Positions 18,083 through 26,793 of a stretch of DNA of 64,000 nt are shown piece after piece; within the stretch, counting starts at the first letter, position 1, and each line of letters begins with the position of its first letter. The notes beneath the pieces are model-generated. The model was not told where the DNA came from. It saw only the letters and a program-made list of their open reading frames with translations, and searched no databases. Both the position numbers and the translations under genes were made by a program. The stretch comes from Lysobacteraceae bacterium PS02065. GTDB taxonomy: Bacteria > Pseudomonadota > Gammaproteobacteria > Xanthomonadales > Rhodanobacteraceae. The DNA lies in contig JASCPI010000001.1 of the NCBI GenBank assembly GCA_029959555.1, forward strand, positions 124,001-188,000, read 5' to 3'.

Positions 18083-18682
18083 TCAATGCTGCAGACGCCC
18101 CACCATGCGACGCAGCGTGCCGTCCTTCCACACGACGTGATGCACGAGGACCATCACGAGGTGACCGACGATGAGCGCGAGCATCGTCCATGCGAGCAGG
18201 CCGTGCACGGAGAAGCCGATTGCATCGCGCGTCGCGTTGACCGCGTCGACGAGGCCTTGCACGGGCTCGCCCGCACCGAACACCGGGATCGTGTTGAACA
18301 GCGCGAATGCGCGACCGCCGCCGAACTGACGCAGCAGACCCAGCGTCGGCACGAGGAACATGAGCACGTAGAGGCCGAGATGGCCGAGGCCGGCGAGTCG
18401 TGCGACGCGCCCTTCGCCGTACGACGGCCGGCGACGCAGGTTCGCGAGCGCCCACGCGCCGCGCACGAGCATGAGGCCCCACGCGATCACGCCGAAGCTC
18501 GCGTGCGAACCGACGATCCACGAGTCACGCGGATGCAGGCCCAGCGCATTCTTGAGGATCATGCCCGTGAACAGCCACAGGAGCAGCAACGCCATGCTCC
18601 AGTGCAGGAGGCGGCTGATGCGGCCGTAGCGTTCTGGCGTGTCGCGCCAAGCGGATGTCGTGTCGGCAGGGTTCGATGGCAT
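18083..18682 (-). CDS. Cytochrome b561 family protein
   Basis: A 199-residue four-helix membrane protein of the bacterial cytochrome b561 family. Helices start at about residues 22, 56, 97 and 158, with histidines suited as heme b ligands (LLHWSM, GSHAS, SVHGLLAW, VHHVVW). It is thought to move electrons between quinol and periplasmic acceptors or superoxide. It is convergent to the cytochrome c pair, which suggests but does not prove a shared function. The 171 bases upstream hold no gene. Confidence 0.9.
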   Translation of the reverse strand: MPSNPADTTSAWRDTPERYGRISRLLHWSMALLLLWLFTGMILKNALGLHPRDSWIVGSHASFGVIAWGLMLVRGAWALANLRRRPSYGEGRVARLAGLGHLGLYVLMFLVPTLGLLRQFGGGRAFALFNTIPVFGAGEPVQGLVDAVNATRDAIGFSVHGLLAWTMLALIVGHLVMVLVHHVVWKDGTLRRMVGRLQH

Positions 18683-18853
18683 GGCTTGCGTGTGGCTCGC
18701 GTTGGCAGGTTGGAAAGCGGTGCCGCGTACGGCGCGATGTCGGGATCACCGTGCCCGCAGCGCGCGACTGCGTCGCGTGTCAGGGGTCACTGCCTCGCGG
18801 CATGCGGCGATACGACACGCCGTTCTACGCGAATGCATCGGATGCCCGGATGC

Positions 18854-20134
18854 TCACGCTGCAGCGCGCACGAGCGCCGTGCCCGCTGCATCGAGCAACG
18901 TCACGCCGTCGAGCGCATCGGGCGGCAGCGCACGCGTCGACGGCGTGTCGCGCAACGGATGCGCCAGGCCGGCCCAGACCAGCATCTGCACGACCTGGTT
19001 CAACACGCCGGGACGCTCCGCGTACGCGGGCAGCGCGCGCAGCTCGCCGAAACGGTGCGGCCGTCGTGCGAGTGCGGCGAGTACGGGAGCGAAGCGCTCG
19101 GCCGGTCCCGGCACGGGACCGATGCGCGTATCGAACACGAGATCCCCGCCCTGCGGCGCACCGGGCAAGGCGGCATAGGTGATCGCATCGAGTGCGGCCA
19201 TGCGCGCCTCGGGGGCGAGGCGTTCGGCGCGCTTCTGGAACAGGTCGCGACGCAGGCTCTGGTTGCGCGCGAGGTCGCGCGTGGTCTCGGCGAGCGGCCC
19301 CGGCGGCAACTGGCGCAGCAGCGGCTGCACGGCACCGGGCACCGAGACCACATCGATGTTCTCGAGCGGCGTCGCGCTACCGATCCACGCACAGCCGGCG
19401 CCCGCGAACGCGCGCATGACGTCGGCGACGTGCTGCGGCTCGCGATGCTCGGCGAGGAACTCGTGCACGAGGTACTCGGGACGCTCGCGGCGCATCGCGT
19501 CGAGCTGCGCGCGTGCACCCGGATGCTCGGCGAAGAAGCCCGCTCCCGCATCGGCGAGACGACCGAGCAGCTCGAGTCCCGCGACCACCTGCGTGACCGC
19601 ATCGCCCTGCACGTGCCGAGCGCACTCGCGCAGCAAGCGATGCAAGGCCTGCGTCTGCGCCGCGCCGGGGTGACTCATGTAGCCGAGCGCGACAAGCCCG
19701 CCCGGCGCGAGCCGTTCGCGCACGATCGCGACGAAGGCTTCGCGCACCTCGGCCGCGACCCACGACCACAGGCCGTGCGACACGATGAAGTCCACGTCTT
19801 CGGTGCCTTCGCGCAGCGACGCGTCGCGAAGATCCGCCGCGATGAAGTCCACGTTGTCGAGCCCGAGCGCCGCCGCACGTGCCTTCGCATGCGCGATCTG
19901 GCGCGCGTCGACGTCGACGCCCGTGAAGCGTCCCATGGGGTTGCACGCGGCCGCGACGAGCGTGCTCAGCCCGCCGCCGCAGCCGAGCTCGAGGACGTGG
20001 TAACCGGCGCCCAGATCCGGACAACCGAAGCCGAGCGCCGCGGTGACCGATCGCAGCCATGTCGGCATGAGCTCGCGCTGGAACGTGTCCGGATAGGCGA
20101 CCGCGTCGGGGTAGCCCGCGAGAATGTCGTGCAT
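18854..20134 (-). CDS. Class I methyltransferase with methyltransferase-regulatory domain
   Basis: A 426-residue protein. Its SAM motif 'VLELGCGGGLSTLVAAA' is at about residues 46-62, motif II 'GVDVDARQIAHAK' follows, and the middle section (about 215-300) looks like the regulatory domain found in protein-lysine methyltransferases of the PKMT type that modify outer membrane proteins. The ATG at 20134 was chosen; the frame stays open 90 bases upstream. It lies 126 bases downstream of the FepA-like receptor and on the same strand, so co-expression with the receptor under iron control is possible. Confidence 0.8.
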   Translation of the reverse strand: MHDILAGYPDAVAYPDTFQRELMPTWLRSVTAALGFGCPDLGAGYHVLELGCGGGLSTLVAAACNPMGRFTGVDVDARQIAHAKARAAALGLDNVDFIAADLRDASLREGTEDVDFIVSHGLWSWVAAEVREAFVAIVRERLAPGGLVALGYMSHPGAAQTQALHRLLRECARHVQGDAVTQVVAGLELLGRLADAGAGFFAEHPGARAQLDAMRRERPEYLVHEFLAEHREPQHVADVMRAFAGAGCAWIGSATPLENIDVVSVPGAVQPLLRQLPPGPLAETTRDLARNQSLRRDLFQKRAERLAPEARMAALDAITYAALPGAPQGGDLVFDTRIGPVPGPAERFAPVLAALARRPHRFGELRALPAYAERPGVLNQVVQMLVWAGLAHPLRDTPSTRALPPDALDGVTLLDAAGTALVRAAA

Positions 20135-20260
20135 CGATCGTGGCTCCCGCGACCCTGCGGCCGCACGTTGCAGCGATGCGTCGCGTCGCGACGACCATGC
20201 GGCGACGCTGCGCGGATCACGCACGGGGTGGCGATCCGGGCAACGCCGTCGCAGGCGTCG

Positions 20261-22579
20261 TCAGAACCCGACGTTGAGCGAGGCGAAGTACGCGCGACCC
20301 GGCTCGTTGTAGGTCGCCGCGCCCGATGCATTGCTGTTGGCTTCGCGGAACAGGCGCTTGTCGGCGAGGTTGTTGACGCCCGCACCGATGCTCAGCTTCT
20401 CGTTGATGCGGTAGCGGCCGCTCACGCCCCAGATGCTGTACGGCCCGCGCGTGCTCAGGTAGTCGCCGGTCAGCGGGTCGTTGTTGATGTTCGCGCCCGC
20501 CGGTTCCTGCTCCCCGTAGAACGTGCCGGTCAGCAGCAGCGAGAGCTTCGCCGTGGCCTGCCAGTCGAGCGAGGTGTTGACCGTGTACTCGGGAATCACC
20601 GACAGCGGCTGGCCCGTGGTCTTGTTCTCGTTCTCGATCATGTAGGTGACGTTGGTGTTCCACTTGAGCACGTCGCCTGCATCGCCGAGCAGCGGGATCA
20701 CGAGGTTGCCCTCGAAGCCCTGCACGACGGCCTTCGGCGCGTTCTCCCACTCGAAGATGCGGCCGGTGCCGCCGATCGTGACGCCGATCGGCACGTAGCC
20801 CGCGCTGATCTTGTTGTCGTAGTCGTTGTGGAAATAGGTCAGCGACGCATGGTGACCGCTGGCCGGCGCCCACTCGACACCGATTTCCTTGTTGACGCTG
20901 GTCTCTGGATCGAGGTTCGCGTTGCCCTGCACGTAGCAGCCCGCGCCCATGCTCGGGAAGCTGTTCGGGCAGCCGTTGCCCATCGTGTAGTAGAGGTAGT
21001 TCGGATTCGACTGGTAGAGGTTCGGCGCCTTGAACGCGCGCGCGACGCCGCCCTTGACCATCCAGTCGTCGGCGAAGCGGTACTGCACGTTGAGGCTCGG
21101 GCTCAGGTTGTTGCCGAACTGGCTGTGATGGTCGGCGCGCAGGCCCGGCGTGATGATCCAGTCGTCGCCGGCGTAGATGTTGTCCTCGACGTAGACGGCG
21201 GCGGTCTGCGCATCGGCCTTGCCGCCGGCGCGATCCGGATCGAGCCCACCGATGCCGCCGCCGTTGCCGCCGGTCTGCGACACCGAGAACGGATCCTCGA
21301 GGCGGTTGTCGGCGACTTCGAAGCCGAAGGTCCAGATGTTGCTCGCGCCCGCGATCGTCGTCGGCAGGTTGAACTCGCCGTCCAGTGCGGTGTTGCGCAG
21401 GCGCGAGGTCGACCAGACGCCGCCCGAGATGCTGCCCTCGGAGCTTCCGGCGAGGCCTTCGTTGAGGCGCTTGCTGTTGGTCGCTTCGCCCGACAGCGTG
21501 AGACGTGAGGACATCTCGCCGTACTGGCCGCGGTGCGTCACCGACGCCGTGTTGCGGAGCATGACGTTGGTTTCCGCGCCCGCGTTGGCGAGTTCGGTCA
21601 GCAGGTCGCTGCCGCCGCCGCTCACGGCGCGATCGCCCGCGTAGATGTTGCCCTGGCGGCTCATGCCACCTTCGAACTCGACGACGTGGTCGTCATCGAG
21701 GTCCCAGCGCACGAGTGCATTGGCGTCCTTGTTGCGCACGCCTTCACGACCCGCCGGCGGCGTCACGCCGGTGGCGTAGTCGGCATTGAGGTCGAGGGCA
21801 TCGGCCTCCGTCTTGCTGGCGTTGCCGTAGAAGCGGAACGACAGGTTCTCGCTGATGGGGCCACTCATCTGCACGCCGGCGCGCTCGCTGCCGCCTTCCT
21901 CGTCGTGCTGTGGCGACAGCATGTAGAGGTTGGCCGAGCCCTTGAACTCGCCGGTCGGACGCTTCGTGACGATGTTGATCACGCCACCCGACGCACCCGA
22001 GCCGTAACGTGCCGCCGCGGGACCGCGCAGCACCTCGATGCGCTCGATCATCTCGGCCGGCACCCAGTTGGTGTCGCCGCGCGTGTTGCGCTCGCCGCTG
22101 CGTCCCATGCGGATCGCGTTGCGCGAACCGATCGCCTTGCCGTCGACGAGCACGAGCGTGTTCTCGGGCCCCATGCCGCGCAGGTCGATCTGGCGGTTGT
22201 TGCCGTACTGGCCCGAGGCACTGTTGCCGGTGAGGTTGACGCCCGGCATCGTGCGCAGCAGTTCCGAGAGGTCGTTCGCAGGCGGGCGACGCGCGATGTC
22301 GTCGGCGGTGATCGTCGAGGTGCCGAGTGCCTGGCGTGCGATCTCGGCCGCCGTCACGCGCACGGCCTGCAGGGCCTCCGCGTCGTCCTCCTCCTCGTTC
22401 GCCGTGTTGCGTGTGTCGGCCTCGGAGACGGACTGCGCGAACACGGGCGTCGCCGCGCCGAGCGCGATCCACGCCGCGGCGAGCGCCACGACGAGCGGAC
22501 GACGCGCAGGCGATGCGACGGGTCGGATGGAACGGGGCGCTGCGCGCGTGCGCAGCCGTGCTTCGATGGACATGGACAT
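20261..22579 (-). CDS. TonB-dependent receptor, FepA/PfeA-like (catecholate siderophore)
   Basis: A 772-residue outer membrane receptor. The signal peptide ends near residue 49 (VFA-QSV). A TonB-box-like stretch (LQAVRVTA) is followed by the plug domain with the motifs 'RQIDLRGMGPENTLVLVDGK' and, further on, 'GDTNWVPAEMIERIEVLRGP' and 'ARYGSGASGGVINIVTKRP', which are typical of the FepA/PfeA/BfrG group. The barrel ends in the classic C-terminal Phe (SLNVGF). The ATG at 22579 is chosen as the first before the signal. A Fur box lies 199 bases upstream. Confidence 0.92.
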   Translation of the reverse strand: MSMSIEARLRTRAAPRSIRPVASPARRPLVVALAAAWIALGAATPVFAQSVSEADTRNTANEEEDDAEALQAVRVTAAEIARQALGTSTITADDIARRPPANDLSELLRTMPGVNLTGNSASGQYGNNRQIDLRGMGPENTLVLVDGKAIGSRNAIRMGRSGERNTRGDTNWVPAEMIERIEVLRGPAAARYGSGASGGVINIVTKRPTGEFKGSANLYMLSPQHDEEGGSERAGVQMSGPISENLSFRFYGNASKTEADALDLNADYATGVTPPAGREGVRNKDANALVRWDLDDDHVVEFEGGMSRQGNIYAGDRAVSGGGSDLLTELANAGAETNVMLRNTASVTHRGQYGEMSSRLTLSGEATNSKRLNEGLAGSSEGSISGGVWSTSRLRNTALDGEFNLPTTIAGASNIWTFGFEVADNRLEDPFSVSQTGGNGGGIGGLDPDRAGGKADAQTAAVYVEDNIYAGDDWIITPGLRADHHSQFGNNLSPSLNVQYRFADDWMVKGGVARAFKAPNLYQSNPNYLYYTMGNGCPNSFPSMGAGCYVQGNANLDPETSVNKEIGVEWAPASGHHASLTYFHNDYDNKISAGYVPIGVTIGGTGRIFEWENAPKAVVQGFEGNLVIPLLGDAGDVLKWNTNVTYMIENENKTTGQPLSVIPEYTVNTSLDWQATAKLSLLLTGTFYGEQEPAGANINNDPLTGDYLSTRGPYSIWGVSGRYRINEKLSIGAGVNNLADKRLFREANSNASGAATYNEPGRAYFASLNVGF

Positions 22580-22777
22580 CGATGGAACCTCGGAGGTCAG
22601 CGGAATGGCGTGCGTTCCCCCGTCGACGCGAATCGCGCGGGAACGTTGGATGGCGTGTCGAATGGCGGAGGGTCGAAAGAGCGGGCCGCGTCGCGTGGCG
22701 GCGCGAGAGGCGGCCCGTGCAGCGTTTCGACGAGGACACGCGAGGCGTGTCCGGCGATCGACATCGAGCCCGACAAC

Positions 22778-22796
22778 GATAGTGATTCTCATTATC
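22778..22796. promoter_or_regulatory. Fur box upstream of the FepA-like receptor
   Basis: The 19-mer GATAGTGATTCTCATTATC matches the consensus GATAATGATTATCATTATC at 17 of 19 positions. It lies in the 336-base gap between the esterase and the receptor, in a locally AT-rich island that continues to 22820. The rest of the gap (22580-22915) contains no gene. This strongly suggests iron repression of the receptor. Confidence 0.85.
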
Positions 22797-22915
22797 GCTA
22801 TCAATCAAATCATTGATTCATAACGACATTGATGCAATGTGTCGGGATCGACACAGCGTGGCGAACGCGAACGGAAGCCGCAGGCACGCTGCGCGAACGG
22901 CGTGCTGCCTCGGGC

Positions 22916-23764
22916 TCAGTCGATACGGCGCGGTGCCAACGCGAAACGCAGCACGCGCTGGATCGCGATCATGAGCACCGAGGCGTGGTCCTCTTCGGGA
23001 AAGCGATGGAATGCAACACGCCCGGCGCCGAGGCGAGAGCCGAGCGTCGTCGCGAGCGATGCGGCGCGTTCGATCATCGCGCGCTCGCGACGCCGTGCGA
23101 CGACGTCGGCGCAATCCTTGGCGTCAGCCTGCCACGGCGGCAGTTCGTCTTCCCACTCGCCGACCGCGATGAACACGCGACCCGCGCCGCGCAGGTCGGC
23201 GAGGCGCGCGCGCAGGGCACGCTCGTCCCACCAGATCGACGGGCTGATCGCTGCGACCACATCGAACGCCTCCGGACGTGCCCCGAGCGCGAGCAAGGCG
23301 AAGTAGCCCGCCATCGAATGTCCGAACAGCACGCGATGCCGCACATCGAGCGGCCATTCCGCCTGCAGCGACGGCACGAGTTCGTCGAGCAGGAACGCGA
23401 GGAACGCGTCGGCACCGCCCGTGCCCTCGATGCCGGCCGGACCCTCGGTGTAGTCGAGACGACGACGGTCGGGGTCGTAGAGCGCGTCGTCGTGCGCGAT
23501 CGCGACGACCGCCGCAGGGCCGATGCCGGTCGCGTCGGGCCTCCGGCTCGAACGACGGATCGCCTCGACGAACGTGCCGAACATCGCCTGGCCGTCGAGC
23601 ACGACCACGAGCGGGAAGCCGGACGGCGGCGGTGTGACCTCGGGGATCCAGACGTCGACACGGTACGAGGTACCGTTCGACGCCGCGCGGAGTCGCCTCG
23701 TCTGCGTGCCGGACCATGTGACCGCCGGCCAGCGATCGTCGCCCATCGTCTGTGCCTCGCTCAC
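22916..23764 (-). CDS. Siderophore esterase, Fes/IroE-like alpha/beta hydrolase
   Basis: A 282-residue hydrolase of the esterase D/IroE group. The nucleophile elbow GHSMAG places the catalytic Ser at 150, the motif 'ISPSIWWDE' is typical of IroE/Fes-like esterases, and 'EEDHASV' near residue 260 supplies the histidine. It has no signal peptide, so it would act in the cytoplasm on imported ferric triscatecholate. The GTG start overlaps the ATPase stop by GTGA, so it is the last gene of the uptake operon. A GTG start is inferred from that coupling; an internal Met at residue 7 is the alternative. Confidence 0.87.
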   Translation of the reverse strand: MSEAQTMGDDRWPAVTWSGTQTRRLRAASNGTSYRVDVWIPEVTPPPSGFPLVVVLDGQAMFGTFVEAIRRSSRRPDATGIGPAAVVAIAHDDALYDPDRRRLDYTEGPAGIEGTGGADAFLAFLLDELVPSLQAEWPLDVRHRVLFGHSMAGYFALLALGARPEAFDVVAAISPSIWWDERALRARLADLRGAGRVFIAVGEWEDELPPWQADAKDCADVVARRRERAMIERAASLATTLGSRLGAGRVAFHRFPEEDHASVLMIAIQRVLRFALAPRRID

Positions 23765-24570
23765 GTGCGTGGCACCGCGGTGTGGAGGTCGTCGTCGACG
23801 ATGATCTGCAGGCTGCCTTTCGAGCAGCGCTCGACGCGTGCATCGACGCCGTAGACACGCGCGAGCGTCATCGGCGTGATCGCCTCGGCCGGCGTGCCGG
23901 TGGCCGCGACCGCGCCGCTCGACAGCATGACGATGCCGTCGGCCCAGCGCGCGGCGATCTGCAGGTCGTGCAGCACGACGAGCACGATCATGCCGCGTTC
24001 GCGCGCGAGCTCGCGCACGAGGCGCATCACGCGCATCTGGTGCTGCAGGTCGAGCGCGCTGATCGGCTCGTCGAGCAACAGCACGCGCGGCTCGCGCACG
24101 AGCGACTGGGCGAGCGAGACGAGCTGGCGCTGGCCTCCCGAGAGGCGATCGAGGCCTTCGAGAGCGAGCGCGAGGATGCCGGCGCGTTCGAGCACGCCGA
24201 GCGCGCGCTGCTCGGGCGTACGCGGATCCTGCCCTTTGCCCGACGCGCGCACGGCACCGGCCACGCTTTCGAGCACGTTGAGGCCGACACCCGACGGCAG
24301 CGTCTGCGGCATGTAGGTGACGCGTGCCGCATGCGCGGCGAGCGGCAGGCCGAGCAGTTCCTCGCCGTCGAGGCGTACGCTGCCGCTGGCCGGCTGCAGG
24401 CCCGCGAGCGCGCGCATGAGCGTGCTCTTGCCGGCGGCATTGGGACCGACCAGCGCATGCACGCCACCACGCGCGAGTGGCGGAAGCGTGACGCCGTCGA
24501 TGACCTTGCGGCGCGGATACCCCGCGTGCAGGTCGACGACCTCGAGCATGCCGTTCTGCCCGGTCATCAT
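23761..24570 (-). CDS. Iron-siderophore ABC transporter ATP-binding protein (FecE/FepC-like)
   Basis: A 269-residue ABC ATPase. Walker A is GPNAAGKST, with alanine in place of the usual glycine; the signature LSGGQRQ, Walker B LLLDEP and the H-loop VVLHDL are all intact. It energises the FecCD-type permease encoded immediately upstream. The start at 24570 overlaps the permease stop (ATGA). A later Met (24549) is also possible. Confidence 0.92.
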   Translation of the reverse strand: MMTGQNGMLEVVDLHAGYPRRKVIDGVTLPPLARGGVHALVGPNAAGKSTLMRALAGLQPASGSVRLDGEELLGLPLAAHAARVTYMPQTLPSGVGLNVLESVAGAVRASGKGQDPRTPEQRALGVLERAGILALALEGLDRLSGGQRQLVSLAQSLVREPRVLLLDEPISALDLQHQMRVMRLVRELARERGMIVLVVLHDLQIAARWADGIVMLSSGAVAATGTPAEAITPMTLARVYGVDARVERCSKGSLQIIVDDDLHTAVPRT

Positions 24571-25655
24571 GCGCGCCCCGGCTTGCGGAACACGAGCAGC
24601 AGGAACACCGGCACGCCGACGATCGCAGTGACGATGCCGACCGGCATCAGCACGCCCGGTACCAGGGTCTTGCTCGCCACCGAGGCGAGCGACATCACGA
24701 CCGCACCGCTGCACACGCTGGCCGGCAGCAGGAAGCGATGGTCCTCGCCGATCAGCAAGCGCGCGATGTGCGGGCCGACCAGGCCGACGAAACCGATCGT
24801 GCCGACGAATGCGACCGAGGTCGCGGCGAGCACGCTGACGCGCAGCAGGGTCGCGAAGCGAAGCCGCCCGACGTCGACGCCGAAGCTGCGCGCGCGATCC
24901 TCGCCGAGGCGCAGCGACGTCAGCCGCCCCGCCGCGAGCCACGAGAACGGCGCGACGAGCAGCAGCACGAGCGCCATGACGCCGACGTTGCCCCAGGTCG
25001 CGCGCGACAGCGAACCCATGCTCCAGAACACGAGCTGCTGCAGCGCCTCCTGCGAGGACAGGAACTGCACGAACGCGACCAGCGCGTTGAACGCGAACAC
25101 GAGTGCGATGCCGAGCAGCACGACCGTCTCGACACCGCTGCCACGCGCACGCGCGGCCATCGCCTGCAGCAGCATGACCGAACCGAACGCGAACACGAAC
25201 GCGTTGATCGGCACGATCCAGTCGGTCGGCAGTCCCGGAATGCCGATGCCGAGCACGATCGCGAGCGCCGCGCCGAACGACGCCGCCGACGACACGCCGA
25301 GCGTGAACGGGCTCGCGAGCGGATTGTCGAGGATGGTCTGCATCTCGGCGCCGGCCAGCGACAGCGCGGCACCGACGAGCACGGCCATGAGCGCGTACGG
25401 CAGGCGCACCTGGAACACGATCGCACGTTGCGGCGGCGTGAGGCTTTCGGGCGACAGCAGGCCTGCGATCACCTGCACCGGCGTCAGCGCCGACGGCCCG
25501 GTGACGAGGTCGCAGGCGAACGCCGCGAGGCCCACCAGCGCCATGCCGGCGACGATGACGACGCGGCGACGCACGAGCGCGCGGTACCTTCCGAGCACGG
25601 CCTCGGCGTCGAGGCCCGCGACGTGCGCGCCATGCCTGCGGGTCGCCTCGCTCAC
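24567..25655 (-). CDS. Iron-siderophore ABC transporter permease (FecCD family)
   Basis: A 362-residue permease of the BtuC/FecCD family with about ten membrane segments. Family motifs 'LAGAEMQTILDNPLASP' and 'GTIGFVGLVGPHIAR' are clear. A single permease gene means a homodimer. The GTG at 25655 overlaps the stop of the binding protein (GTGA), which fixes the start. It follows the binding-protein gene directly and belongs to the six-gene operon. Confidence 0.93.
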   Translation of the reverse strand: MSEATRRHGAHVAGLDAEAVLGRYRALVRRRVVIVAGMALVGLAAFACDLVTGPSALTPVQVIAGLLSPESLTPPQRAIVFQVRLPYALMAVLVGAALSLAGAEMQTILDNPLASPFTLGVSSAASFGAALAIVLGIGIPGLPTDWIVPINAFVFAFGSVMLLQAMAARARGSGVETVVLLGIALVFAFNALVAFVQFLSSQEALQQLVFWSMGSLSRATWGNVGVMALVLLLVAPFSWLAAGRLTSLRLGEDRARSFGVDVGRLRFATLLRVSVLAATSVAFVGTIGFVGLVGPHIARLLIGEDHRFLLPASVCSGAVVMSLASVASKTLVPGVLMPVGIVTAIVGVPVFLLLVFRKPGRA

Positions 25656-26749
25656 TCGAGGTCGATCCAGCTCGTGCCGCCGTACGGCACGGCGAGGAAG
25701 CGCGTGTTGATCGCCTCGAGCGTGCGCGCCGGATCGAGGTCGGCGAAGCGATCGGGATGGATCCACTTCGCGAACGCCTCGATCGCGACGATGTCGATCG
25801 GCGAGTTGATGAGCTGGTGCGACAGGCCATGGAAGCGCTTGTGCTTCACGGCGCCGAGCTCGGCGATGCCCTGGCGTGCCGCGATCTTATGCAGCGACGC
25901 GAGCGATGCCGCGGCGTCGTAGCCCACACCGAGCACGAGTCCGCCGCTCTTGGCGAGATGCGGACCGCCGGTCGCGATGTACACCGCGGGATCGCGCGCG
26001 ATGATGTACTCGATGTTGACCTTGCCGAACGGCCCCTTGAGCACGTCGGCGGCGATGTTGTGGCCACCGACGAACGTGATGTAGTCGCCGACGTTGCCGT
26101 TGCCGGGCGCGCTGCAGCAATCGCCCGTGCGACCGGCGTGCGCCTCGAGGAACACCGTCGGACGCGCGGCGTCGGCGAGGCCGGCCACGCCTTTCGAGAT
26201 CGCCTCGATGCGCTCTCGGCGGAACGCCGCGAACGCCTGCGCCTTGGCCTGGCCACCGGTCAGCTCGCCGAGGATGCGCAGGCTCGCCTCCTGGTTCTTG
26301 AACGGATGCGTGAAGAAGTCGATGAAGACGACCGCGATGCCGGCCGCTTCGAGCTGCGCGACCTGCGCCTCGCTCGGCCCGCTGCCGAGCGACACGACCG
26401 CGACGTCGGGTGCCGCCGCGAGCACCGATTCGACATTGAACGCACCGGCCGAACTCGCGACCTGCGGGAGATCCTTCAGGCGCGGGAAGCGCGCGACGTA
26501 CTGCGCGTAGGTCTCGTCGCCGATGCGGTTGATGTCGCGCGGCCACGCGGCGAGTCGCTGCACCGGGTCGTCGAGGATCAGTGCGAGCGCGACGAGGTAG
26601 CGACCGTCGTCGATCGAGATCGCCCTGATCTCGTCGGGCACGTCGACCGTGCGACCACGCAGGTCGACCAGTTCCGCGGCGAACGCCTGGCAGGACAGCA
26701 GCAGACCGAGGCACCACGGCAGCACATGGCGAAGGGAACGGGAGGTCAT
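25652..26749 (-). CDS. Iron-siderophore ABC transporter substrate-binding protein
   Basis: A 365-residue periplasmic binding protein of the FecB/BtuF class. The signal segment is 'LPWCLGLLLSCQAFA' with cleavage at A-F-A; the L-S-C within it is a weak lipobox alternative. It has the bilobed layout with the helix-linked 'VESVLAAAPDVAVVSLG' pattern. It would hand the ferric siderophore from the receptors to the permease. The ATG at 26749 has GGAG-like bases before it. It overlaps the permease at its 3' end. Confidence 0.9.
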   Translation of the reverse strand: MTSRSLRHVLPWCLGLLLSCQAFAAELVDLRGRTVDVPDEIRAISIDDGRYLVALALILDDPVQRLAAWPRDINRIGDETYAQYVARFPRLKDLPQVASSAGAFNVESVLAAAPDVAVVSLGSGPSEAQVAQLEAAGIAVVFIDFFTHPFKNQEASLRILGELTGGQAKAQAFAAFRRERIEAISKGVAGLADAARPTVFLEAHAGRTGDCCSAPGNGNVGDYITFVGGHNIAADVLKGPFGKVNIEYIIARDPAVYIATGGPHLAKSGGLVLGVGYDAAASLASLHKIAARQGIAELGAVKHKRFHGLSHQLINSPIDIVAIEAFAKWIHPDRFADLDPARTLEAINTRFLAVPYGGTSWIDLE

Positions 26750-26793
26750 CGTGGGCTCCGTGGCGGCAAGAAAGCGTGAACGTCGCGTCGGCA

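Noticed and set aside
17501..21508. A very long open frame on the plus strand (over 1300 codons) across the cytochrome b561, methyltransferase and FepA-like receptor genes
   Set aside because: It is antisense to well-supported genes, is extremely rich in Arg, Ala and Asp/Glu from the high-GC complement, and shows no domain. Long empty frames are expected at this GC content.
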